NCBI GenBank assembly: GCA_964605145.1
Contig: CAZSBG010000004.1
Location: forward strand, 1-64,000
Origin: CAZSBG01 sp964605145
Lineage (GTDB): Bacteria > Zhuqueibacterota > Zhuqueibacteria > Thermofontimicrobiales > Thermofontimicrobiaceae
Length of the DNA stretch: 64,000 bases
Direction of reading: 5' to 3'
A model generated the notes under the pieces. The model was not told the origin of the DNA. It was given only the letters and a program-made list of their open reading frames with translations, and ran no database searches. A program made the translations under genes and the position numbers. Positions 17,079-25,647 of the stretch are shown in pieces. How positions within the stretch are numbered: the stretch's first letter is position 1; each line of letters starts with the position of its first letter.

Positions 17079-20000
17079 GCAACGAAGCTATTCCAGAAAA
17101 CTATAGTGATTTCGATGTGGCAGTGGTTGGAATGTCCGGCCGTTTTCCCGGGGCTAAAAATATTGCCGAGTTCTGGCAGAATCTCAGGAACGGCGTTCAT
17201 TCAATGAAATTTTTCACCGATGATGAATTGCGCGAGGCTGGCGAAAACCCTGCGCTGTTGAACGATCCGAATTATGTCAAGGCACGCGGCATTTTGAATG
17301 ACGTTGACAAATTTGATGCACAGTTCTTTGGATTCTTTCCAAAAGAAGTGGAAATACTCGATCCCCAGCACCGGCTGTTTTTAGAGTGCGCATGGGAAGC
17401 TCTGGAAAATGCAAGCTGCGACTCGGACCGCTACAACGGAATGATCGGTGTTTTTGGCGGTGTGAGCATGAATTCTTACATCATGAGCTACATTGGTGCA
17501 AAGGGCGGCGCCATCAGTACGGCGGAAGGGTATCAACTGACCATTGGTAACGATAAAGATTTTCTCACGACAAAAACGTCGTACAAGTTGAATCTGAAAG
17601 GCCCCAGCATCGATGTGCAAACCGCCTGTTCAACATCCCTGACTGCGATTTACATGGCGTACCAGAGTCTGCTGAGTTACCAGTGCGATATGGCGCTGGC
17701 CGGCGGCACGTCCATCAGCATTCCCCAGGAGCGAGGCTATTATTATCAGGAGGGTATGATTCTCTCATCCGATGGATACTGTCGCGCATTCGATGACAAA
17801 GCGACCGGCACGGTGAGCGGCAATGGCGTCGGCATTGTGGTACTCAAGCGATTGGCCGATGCCATTGCGGACGGTGATTTCATTTACGCGGTCATCAAGG
17901 GCGCGGCGTGCAATAACGACGGTTCCATGCGGGTGGGATTCACCGCGCCAGGCGTGGAAGGTCAGGCAGATGTCATTGCCACGGCTCAGGCCATGGCCAA
18001 TGTCGACCCGGAAACGATCAGTTATATCGAAACGCACGGCACCGGCACAACACTGGGAGATCCCATCGAAATTGCAGCCCTTACCCAGGTTTTTCGCGAA
18101 AAGACAGAGAAGAGCGGCTTTTGCGCGATTGGTTCCGTGAAAACAAATGTCGGTCATCTCGATGCAGCCGCAGGCGTTACCGGATTCATCAAGGCTGTAT
18201 TGGCTCTGCATCACGAGGCGATTCCGCCGAGTCTCCATTACGAAAAACCGAATCAGAAAATCGATTTTGCCAATAGTCCGTTTTTTGTCAATTCTAAACT
18301 CACGCCGTGGAAGATTGGGGAGAAGCCCCGCCGGGCCGGCGTCAGTTCGTTTGGCATTGGCGGCACCAATGTGCACGTCATTCTGGAACAGGCTCCGTCT
18401 GTTTCCCTCTTCGGAAAATCAAGAAAATACCAGATGCTCACTCTCTCAGCCAAAACTGAATCCGCGCTGGATACTGCCACTCAAAACCTGGCCGTTTTTT
18501 TCAAAGAAAATCCTGATGCAAACCTGGCGAACGTGGCGTACACCCTTCATCTCGGTAGAAAGGGATTCAATTATCGGCGCGCTGTGCTGGTATCTTCAGT
18601 AGAGGATGCGCAAATAACGCTGGAAAAAATTGATCCGGAGCGAGTGATGTCCGGTACAATCCCGGCAGATTCCGCCGAACAACCGGTGGTTTTTATGTTC
18701 AGCGGCCAGGGTTCGCAATACGCAAATATGGGCAATGAGCTTTATGAAACCGAGCCGACCTTCCGCGAGCAGGTCGATTATTGCTGTGATTTTCTGGAAC
18801 CGCACCTGGGCATGGACTTGCGCGAACTGCTTTTCCCGGAAAAAGAAGCCGAAAAAGCTCAACAAAAACTGAATGAGACACATATCACCCAGCCGGCGCT
18901 TTTCGTCATTGAATATGCTATGGCAAAATTATGGCAGGAATGGAGCGTGAAACCTCAGGCCATGATTGGCCACAGCATTGGTGAATACGTTGCGGCGTGC
19001 CTTGCCGGCGTGTTTTCGCTGGACGATGCGCTTCTGCTGGTCGCCAAACGCGGTGAATTGATGCATTCCATGCCGGCCGGCGCCATGCTCAGTATTCCGC
19101 TGGATGAAGAAAAAATTCAGCCCTATTTAAATGAAAATCTTGCCGTGGCGGCCATCAATGCGCAGTCACTTTGCGTGGTATCCGGGCCGTTCGACGCCAT
19201 CGGTGAATTGGAAAAACAGCTTGCCGGAGATGGCATTGAATGCCGTAAGCTGCACACGTCTCATGCGTTCCATTCAAAAATGATGGACCCGATTTTGGAG
19301 CCGTTCAAACAGACTGTCGAGCGCATAAAATTGAATCCACCGCAGATGCCGTATATTTCCAATGTCACCGGCACCTGGATTACTGTTGAAGAAGCAGTTA
19401 GTCCTGACTACTGGGCAAAACATCTGCGTCATGCGGTGCGTTTCGCTGACGGCATTGCTGAATTGCTGGAAGACCCGGATCGAATTTTCCTTGAAGTGGG
19501 ACCTGGCAATACGCTGGCCACACTGGCCCGGCGCGTGCCCTCGAAAACTCCGGGAAGAATCATGCTGGCATCCATGCGGCACCCAAAGGAGCAGGAATCG
19601 GATGTGAAATTTGCGTTGAACACGTTGAGTCGTCTCTGGCTGACTGGAGCAAAAATTGACTGGGAAGGATTTTATACGCACGAGAAACGAAACAGGGTGC
19701 CTCTGCCCACATATCCGTTTGAGCGGCAAAGTTATTGGCTTGAAGCCGGAGCAAGCTCACATTTGGTCGCTGCTCCCAAAGCAGAGTTGACGAAAAAAAA
19801 TGATCTCAGCCAGTGGTTCTATGTGCCATCATGGAGCCGGGCGAATTTACCATTCATTTCTTCATGGGATAATGGCGAGGTTGAGAAAAGCCGTTGGTTG
19901 ATTTTTGTCGATAATAGTGACATGAACTCGCAGATAGTCCACAGCCTGATTGAGGCCGGACATAAGGTGGATACGGTGCTGGCCGGGAGGGAATTCAATA

Positions 20001-21736
20001 CACTCGATGAGCGTGGATTTACTCTCAATCCTGCGTCTGCGGAGGACTATGAGAAACTCTTCGAGGCATTGATAGATGAAAATAGAATGCCGTCCAAAAT
20101 TGTCCATCTGTGGAATGCGAACCTGACCGACTGCTCTGGTGCGGAAACTCATTCATTTGAGAAATTACAATTTATCGGATTTTACAGCCTGATTTTCATT
20201 GCTCAGACGCTTGGCAAAAAAGGTGTGTCCAATCCGCTCGAAATAAATGTCGTGACTTCGCATGTACAGGATGTGACCGGGCTTGAAGCGCTCTGTCCGG
20301 AAAAGTCAACAATACTCGGCGCATGCAAGGTCATTCCCCAGGAATATCGCAATATCACTTGCCGCAGCATCGATATTAGCAATTGCCTGACTGAAACAAC
20401 GCTCGCGAGAAAATTGCTGGCAGAATTTCAATCCCCGGTAAATGAATTGACCGTTGCTTTCCGCGGCAATCATCGCTGGGTTCAGACGTATGGACAAAGC
20501 GTTTTGCCTGAAAATGAGAAGAACCGCGTGAACCTTCGAGAAAAGGGAGTTTACCTCATCACCGGCGGATTGGGACGTATCGGGATGGTGTTTGCCGAAT
20601 ATCTGGCAAAGACGGTTAAGGCCAAACTGGTGCTGGTGGATCGCATCGAGCTGCCTGCAAAAGAGGATTGGGAGGCTTATCAAATAAACGGTGAAAAAGA
20701 TGAATCCATCCGACAGTATATTGAACGGCTGAGAGCGCTGGAAAAATTGGGAGCTGAAGTGCTCGTGTTAAAAGCCGAAATATCAGATGAAAAACAGATG
20801 CAATCAGTTATAGATAAAGCCGAGGAAGCTTTTGGCGCTTTGCACGGCGTCATCCACGCTGCAGGTATCGTCGGTGAAAAATCAATGAAAGCCATTCAGG
20901 AGCTCACTGTTGACGATTGCGCCGCTCAGTTTCAGGCCAAGGTGCATGGATTGCTGGCGCTAAATGCTGCGCTTCAGAATTGCAAACCTGATTTCTGTAT
21001 TCTGCAATCCTCGTTAGCCACGGTGTTGGGTGGACTGGGAATGATAGCCTACACGGCAGCAAATTCCTACATGGATTCATTTGCGGCTCAGCGCTATCGC
21101 GATGAAAACAGTCCCTGGATCAGCGTAAATTGGGATGGCTGGGATCTGGGTGATTTGAATGTGGAGGAGAACGCTCTCGGTTCATCCATGATCGAATTTA
21201 CCATTCAGCCTGAAGAAGGCATTGCGGCGCTGGAGCGAATATTGTCTGCGGAAAAAAATCCGCAGATTGTGGTATCCACCGCTGATTTAAATGCGCGAAT
21301 AGACCAGTGGGTGAAACTTCAGGCACAGAGCGAGGAAGAAGTCACGGACCAGGCATCAGCCGGAAAACTGCATCCGAGGCCGAATTTGCCCAATCCGTAC
21401 GTTGCTGCGCGCAACGATCTCGAAATCGAAATTGCGGGAATGTGGCAGGAATTATTGGGTATCGAACAAATAGGAATTTACGATAATTTCTTTGAATTGG
21501 GCGGTCATTCGCTTTTAGCGACCCAGCTTGTGTCCAGGATGAGAGAGAGTTTCAAAGTGGAATTGCCCCTGCGAGATCTATTTGAATCACCTACCATTGC
21601 AACATTGTCTGAGAGCATTGCGAAATCACGCAAAGACAAAGAAGAAAGCGCACAGGATGTCGCCGATCTCCTGAAAATGGTTGAACAGCTTTCAGATGAA
21701 GAAGCCAAAGAATTGCTTGAGAAGAAAAAATCTTAA
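17075..21736 (+). CDS. PKS module with ketoreductase and PCP-like carrier (KS-AT-KR-PCP)
   Basis: This 1553-residue protein should extend the first aminoacyl group by malonate and reduce the ketone, giving a statine-like gamma-amino-beta-hydroxy acid. KS is at about 12-440 (Cys185 in VQTACSTSL, typical of KS domains that accept from an NRPS; HGTGT; KTNVGH). AT is at about 537-830 (Ser634 in GHSIGEY; HAFHSKMM, malonyl type). The structural half of the KR lies at about 890-1140 (IPQEYRNITCRSID). The catalytic half is at about 1155-1345 (ITGGLGRIG, Tyr1326 in AYTAAN). The B-type LDD motif is absent and no A-type Trp is obvious, so the stereochemistry is unclear. The carrier (Ser1479 in ELGGHSL) is PCP-like and hands over to a C domain. 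AGGAG at 17064-17068 precedes the overlapping start. The tail LSDEEAKELL is a probable docking helix. Confidence 0.94.
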   Translation: MSNEAIPENYSDFDVAVVGMSGRFPGAKNIAEFWQNLRNGVHSMKFFTDDELREAGENPALLNDPNYVKARGILNDVDKFDAQFFGFFPKEVEILDPQHRLFLECAWEALENASCDSDRYNGMIGVFGGVSMNSYIMSYIGAKGGAISTAEGYQLTIGNDKDFLTTKTSYKLNLKGPSIDVQTACSTSLTAIYMAYQSLLSYQCDMALAGGTSISIPQERGYYYQEGMILSSDGYCRAFDDKATGTVSGNGVGIVVLKRLADAIADGDFIYAVIKGAACNNDGSMRVGFTAPGVEGQADVIATAQAMANVDPETISYIETHGTGTTLGDPIEIAALTQVFREKTEKSGFCAIGSVKTNVGHLDAAAGVTGFIKAVLALHHEAIPPSLHYEKPNQKIDFANSPFFVNSKLTPWKIGEKPRRAGVSSFGIGGTNVHVILEQAPSVSLFGKSRKYQMLTLSAKTESALDTATQNLAVFFKENPDANLANVAYTLHLGRKGFNYRRAVLVSSVEDAQITLEKIDPERVMSGTIPADSAEQPVVFMFSGQGSQYANMGNELYETEPTFREQVDYCCDFLEPHLGMDLRELLFPEKEAEKAQQKLNETHITQPALFVIEYAMAKLWQEWSVKPQAMIGHSIGEYVAACLAGVFSLDDALLLVAKRGELMHSMPAGAMLSIPLDEEKIQPYLNENLAVAAINAQSLCVVSGPFDAIGELEKQLAGDGIECRKLHTSHAFHSKMMDPILEPFKQTVERIKLNPPQMPYISNVTGTWITVEEAVSPDYWAKHLRHAVRFADGIAELLEDPDRIFLEVGPGNTLATLARRVPSKTPGRIMLASMRHPKEQESDVKFALNTLSRLWLTGAKIDWEGFYTHEKRNRVPLPTYPFERQSYWLEAGASSHLVAAPKAELTKKNDLSQWFYVPSWSRANLPFISSWDNGEVEKSRWLIFVDNSDMNSQIVHSLIEAGHKVDTVLAGREFNTLDERGFTLNPASAEDYEKLFEALIDENRMPSKIVHLWNANLTDCSGAETHSFEKLQFIGFYSLIFIAQTLGKKGVSNPLEINVVTSHVQDVTGLEALCPEKSTILGACKVIPQEYRNITCRSIDISNCLTETTLARKLLAEFQSPVNELTVAFRGNHRWVQTYGQSVLPENEKNRVNLREKGVYLITGGLGRIGMVFAEYLAKTVKAKLVLVDRIELPAKEDWEAYQINGEKDESIRQYIERLRALEKLGAEVLVLKAEISDEKQMQSVIDKAEEAFGALHGVIHAAGIVGEKSMKAIQELTVDDCAAQFQAKVHGLLALNAALQNCKPDFCILQSSLATVLGGLGMIAYTAANSYMDSFAAQRYRDENSPWISVNWDGWDLGDLNVEENALGSSMIEFTIQPEEGIAALERILSAEKNPQIVVSTADLNARIDQWVKLQAQSEEEVTDQASAGKLHPRPNLPNPYVAARNDLEIEIAGMWQELLGIEQIGIYDNFFELGGHSLLATQLVSRMRESFKVELPLRDLFESPTIATLSESIAKSRKDKEESAQDVADLLKMVEQLSDEEAKELLEKKKS

Positions 21737-22021
21737 CAGGAAATCAATTATTTTAGAAAAGGAATTCAGCGTACTCAGGGGGATTTTATCAGATCAACGC
21801 ACCTTAGTTATCCATCAATGCAGATCAGTTTTAATCAATCAGAACTACGACAGGAAATATCTTTTTTTCAAACATATTCGAAGGATGTTTTGCGCAAAGC
21901 GGTCAGTTGTCAGCGGACAGCATATAAAAAAATGAAGTTCCTGAATCGATAATCAAATATCGAACATCAAAAAAACGAACTGCATCGAACATCAATATCG
22001 AACATCAATAAAGGAAACAGC
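21737..22021. other. Intergenic gap between the PKS and NRPS halves
   Basis: This 285-base AT-rich gap has no credible gene. Its right end carries three copies of a 12-base repeat, described separately, and then AAGGA at 22011-22015, well placed for the start at 22022. No clear terminator or promoter is visible. Confidence 0.45.
21958..22008. repeat. Three copies of ATCGAACATCAA
   Basis: The 12-mer ATCGAACATCAA occurs at 21959-21970, 21984-21995 and 21997-22008, the last two separated by one base. The array lies directly upstream of a ribosome-binding site. It could be a protein-binding array or a genome-wide low-complexity intergenic repeat; the window alone cannot decide. Confidence 0.6.
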
Positions 22022-25000
22022 ATGAGTGATATTCTCGAACAAATGAAAAATCTTTCCCCGGAGAAACGGGAACTTCTTGAAATGCTTCTCAAGGAAAAAG
22101 GTGTGGATTTGGCTCAGTCGGAGATTGTACCGTTGAGTCGCGACGCCAGTGAATTTGCACTGTCCTATGGGCAGCAGCGTCTGTGGTTTCTCGATCAGTT
22201 GGAGCCTGGCTCTCCGCTGTACAACAATCCTGCCGCCGTATACCTGAATGGCCCTCTGAATGTGGAGGCGCTTGAAAAAGCGTTCAGTGAAATGGTTCAG
22301 CGACATGAAGTGCTTCGAACAGTTTTTGCCACCCGGGATGACCAGCCGGTGCAGGTCATTTTAGATGAAATGCCCTTGGATTTGGAGAACATTGACCTGA
22401 GAGACCTGGCCGAAAGCGAAAGGGAAGCTGAAGCATTTCGAATAGCCAGGGACCAGGCGCAGCAGCCATTTGATCTCAGCACCGGGCCGCTGTTCCGCGT
22501 GGGACTCGTTCGCATGGCCCAGGAAAAACATCTCGTGCTATTAACTATGCATCACGTGGTGTCCGATGCCTGGTCACTGACCATTTTCATCCGGGAAATC
22601 GCCTTGTTGTACGAGGCATTCAGTGAAGGCAAAGAATCGTCGCTGTCTCCTTTGAAAATACAATATGCAGATTACGCATCCTGGCAGCACAAATGGCTTC
22701 AGGGCAAGGTATTTGAAGACCATTTGAAATATTGGGAAGAAAAACTCGGTGATTCACCGCCGGTTCTCAATTTGCCGACCGATTTTCCGAGACCGGCGTA
22801 TCAGACATTCAATGGCAAAAAATATCTGTTCACGCTGCCAAAATCGCTGTCAGAACCTCTTGAAAAATTATCCAAGCATGTGGACGCCACCCTGTTCATG
22901 GCGCTCATGGCAGGACTCAAAGTGCTGCTATATCGCTATACAAATCAGGAGGATATCGCTGTTGGAACGCCCATCGCCAACCGCAATCGCATGGAAACTG
23001 AGAGCATTATCGGCTTTTTCATCAATACGCTGGTCATGCGTACGGATCTTTCAGGAAATCCCACCGTGCGTGAAATGCTTCAGCGAATGAAAGAAGTAGC
23101 GCTGGGCGCTTATGCGCATCAGGATATGCCGTACGAATTGCTGGTCGAAAAGCTACAGCCGGAACGGGATATGAGTCGCTCCCCGTTCTTTCAGGTGATG
23201 TTTAATTTAATGAACGCGCCGGCGCTTGTGTTGAAGCTTCCCAATATCACGTTTGAACCGGCGCAAATCGACAGCGAAACAGCGAAATTCGACCTCACAT
23301 TTGATATGATTGAGGACGAGAATGGCATGACAGGCGCTATCATTTACAACACCGATCTCTTCGCCGAAGAGACAATACAACGAATGGCCGGGCATTATCT
23401 CAATATTCTGGAACAAATGATTCAGCATCCGGACAAGCCTATTCTTTCGTTGTCCATAATGACCTCGACTGAAGAAAAGCAATTGCTGGAACAGTGGAAT
23501 AAACCTACCATCCGGTTTGAAAAATTGCAGGATGAGTTGCTTCCCCAGATGTTCGAAACTCAGGTTGAAAAAACACCGGATGCCGTGGCCGTTGTCTTTG
23601 AAAATGAAAAGCTCACATACCAGGCTTTGAACCAGCGGGCCAATCAATTGGCCTATCATCTTAAAAATGCAGGCGTGAAACCGGAAGCGCTTGCCGGAGT
23701 CTATCTCGAACGCCCGGTGGATGTGATTGTATCGCTCCTGGCGATTTTTAAGGCAGGCGGCGTTTATCTGCCCCTGGACCCAACATATCCCAAAGACCGA
23801 TTGAATTACATGATCGAGGATTCGCAAGTGCCGGTCATCATCACTCAGCAGGAATTGATTGATGTGCTTTCTCAGAACAGCGCAAAATTCATAAATCTGG
23901 ATGAGGACTTTGAGACAATTGCCGGCCAGCGGATCGAAAATCCACCGAGTCTCACTGACGGTGAAAACGCGGCGTACATGATTTACACTTCCGGCTCCAC
24001 CGGAAAGCCCAAGGGAGTGCAAATATCGTACAGCGCCATTGCCAATCATTGTTTGAATATGAAATCATTTTTCGATCTGTCATCCAGCGACCATGTGCTG
24101 CAATTTGCATCATTCAATTTCGATGCGTCCCTGGAGCAGATATTACCAACGTTGATCGCCGGCGCTCAACTGGTGCTGCGCGGAGTGGATGTGTGGAGCC
24201 CGGACGAATTTCGAAAGCGGATCAAAGATTATGGTCTCACTGTTATTAATCCACCCACCGCATATTGGCGGCAACTGGTTCAGGAATGGACTGAAGCTGC
24301 GGATGATGCGTTGACCAGTCAACTGAAACTTGTAATCGTAGGGGGAGATCTGATGTCAGCGGAAAACGTAAAAAAGTGGCACGAAGCATCCATGGATTCT
24401 GTGAGCCTGCTCAATGCTTACGGTCCCACAGAAGCGACCATTACATCAACGATTTTCAATGTGCCGGCAACCGGCGAAGCGGAAAAATATTCCCACGGCG
24501 TGCCGATCGGCAGACCGACTGCTTTGCGGACGGTGTATATTTTGGACAATAATTTCAATCCGGTGCCCATTGGTGTGCCGGGTGAATTATACATTGGTGG
24601 TCCCTGTCTTGCACGTGGCTACTTCAATCGGCCTGATCTCACCGCTGATCGGTTCATCCCGGATCCGAATTCAAAAGACGCCGGCGCGCGGCTCTATAAA
24701 ACCGGGGATCTGGTACGATTTCTCCCTGATGGCAATATCGATTTTTTAGGGCGCGTGGATAACCAGGTAAAAGTTCGCGGCTTCAGAATTGAACTGGGTG
24801 AAATTGAATCGGTGCTGAGCCAGGATTCCGCAGTGGATGAGGTGGTGGTGACCGCGCCGGAAGAAAAACTTGGCGGGAAACAGCTTGCCGCGTACCTGAC
24901 ACTGAAAAAAAGGGCTGACGAGGAGGAAAAAAACAGCGCATATTTCCGGAATTTTTTGAGGGAAAAACTGCCGGAGTATATGATTCCAAGTATTTTCATG

Positions 25001-25426
25001 ATATTGGATGAAATGCCGCGCACACCTATCGGAAAAATTAACCGAAAAGCGCTGCCGGCGCCGGATATGGACAGGGCAGCAATGGAAAATAGCTATGTCG
25101 CGCCGCGCAATTCAGTGGAAGAAATGATCGCCGAACTCTGGGCAGAAGCCCTTCAAGTGAAGCGGGTTGGCATCCGCGATAATTTTTTCGATCTGGGCGG
25201 TCATTCATTGATGGCCACACAAATTATTTCGCGGCTGAGACAGGAATTCCAGGTCGATTTCCCGCTGAGGCGATTGTTTGAAACGCCAACCATCGAAAGT
25301 CTCGCGCTGGCCATTGCAGAATGCCAGGCTGAACAGGCCGAAGAGGGCGACGTCGACGATATGCTTGCGGAAATCGAAGGTCTGTCCGATGAAGAAGTTG
25401 AGCAGTTATTAAAAGAAGACGCATGA
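22022..25426 (+). CDS. Single-module NRPS (C-A-PCP)
   Basis: This 1134-residue protein condenses one amino acid onto the polyketide-peptide chain. The N-terminus (LSPEKRELLEMLLKEKG) is a basic helix typical of the docking starts in this cluster. C is at about 45-480, of the LCL type (SYGQQRLWFLDQLEPGS, HHVVSDAWS with Ala for the usual Gly). A is at about 500-1020 (YTSGSTGKPKG, YGPTEATIT, YKTGD, IGKINRK). The PCP carries Ser1062 in DLGGHSL. Pocket residues by eye are DAENIGAITK. The acidic residue at the third position may indicate a polar or basic side chain, but no confident substrate can be named. The tail LSDEEVEQLL is acidic and amphipathic and should dock with the LSPEKR-type starts of the next proteins. 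Confidence 0.95.
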   Translation: MSDILEQMKNLSPEKRELLEMLLKEKGVDLAQSEIVPLSRDASEFALSYGQQRLWFLDQLEPGSPLYNNPAAVYLNGPLNVEALEKAFSEMVQRHEVLRTVFATRDDQPVQVILDEMPLDLENIDLRDLAESEREAEAFRIARDQAQQPFDLSTGPLFRVGLVRMAQEKHLVLLTMHHVVSDAWSLTIFIREIALLYEAFSEGKESSLSPLKIQYADYASWQHKWLQGKVFEDHLKYWEEKLGDSPPVLNLPTDFPRPAYQTFNGKKYLFTLPKSLSEPLEKLSKHVDATLFMALMAGLKVLLYRYTNQEDIAVGTPIANRNRMETESIIGFFINTLVMRTDLSGNPTVREMLQRMKEVALGAYAHQDMPYELLVEKLQPERDMSRSPFFQVMFNLMNAPALVLKLPNITFEPAQIDSETAKFDLTFDMIEDENGMTGAIIYNTDLFAEETIQRMAGHYLNILEQMIQHPDKPILSLSIMTSTEEKQLLEQWNKPTIRFEKLQDELLPQMFETQVEKTPDAVAVVFENEKLTYQALNQRANQLAYHLKNAGVKPEALAGVYLERPVDVIVSLLAIFKAGGVYLPLDPTYPKDRLNYMIEDSQVPVIITQQELIDVLSQNSAKFINLDEDFETIAGQRIENPPSLTDGENAAYMIYTSGSTGKPKGVQISYSAIANHCLNMKSFFDLSSSDHVLQFASFNFDASLEQILPTLIAGAQLVLRGVDVWSPDEFRKRIKDYGLTVINPPTAYWRQLVQEWTEAADDALTSQLKLVIVGGDLMSAENVKKWHEASMDSVSLLNAYGPTEATITSTIFNVPATGEAEKYSHGVPIGRPTALRTVYILDNNFNPVPIGVPGELYIGGPCLARGYFNRPDLTADRFIPDPNSKDAGARLYKTGDLVRFLPDGNIDFLGRVDNQVKVRGFRIELGEIESVLSQDSAVDEVVVTAPEEKLGGKQLAAYLTLKKRADEEEKNSAYFRNFLREKLPEYMIPSIFMILDEMPRTPIGKINRKALPAPDMDRAAMENSYVAPRNSVEEMIAELWAEALQVKRVGIRDNFFDLGGHSLMATQIISRLRQEFQVDFPLRRLFETPTIESLALAIAECQAEQAEEGDVDDMLAEIEGLSDEEVEQLLKEDA

Positions 25427-25557
25427 TTGGAGATTGGTATATTGGTGAGTGGTAATTGGTGAATTTGGTAGATTGGTGAATTGTAAACTTATCACTGGAT
25501 GAAAAATAATAACTAAAATTCACCAATCACCAGAACTAACTCACCAGTCACCAGTAA
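25427..25557. repeat. Degenerate TTGGTGA repeats forming an imperfect hairpin
   Basis: The left arm (25427-25482) carries several TTGGTGA-like units. The right arm (25515-25557) carries the complementary TCACCAA/TCACCAG units. The innermost part is a perfect 12-bp inverted repeat: GATTGGTGAATT at 25471-25482 and AATTCACCAATC at 25517-25528, separated by 34 bases. It starts directly after the upstream stop codon. It may act as an mRNA-stabilising or attenuating hairpin, or be a dispersed intergenic repeat family. Confidence 0.6.
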
Positions 25558-25647
25558 CATGGCGTCAATTATAATTTTCAATAACAATAAATTGGATTAA
25601 ATTTGCATTAAAATCTTTTTGACAATACAAACGACAGGTATCCAGAT
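25427..25647. other. Intergenic gap with TTGGTGA-type inverted repeats
   Basis: This 221-base gap has no gene. Its left two thirds is filled by degenerate TTGGTGA units and their reverse complements, described separately. The remaining 90 bases are AT-rich. The start at 25648 has only a weak AGGT upstream, so translation of the next gene may be less efficient than that of its neighbours. Confidence 0.45.

Noticed and set aside
25427..25557. CRISPR array
   Set aside because: The units are short, degenerate, in both orientations and without regular unique spacers.
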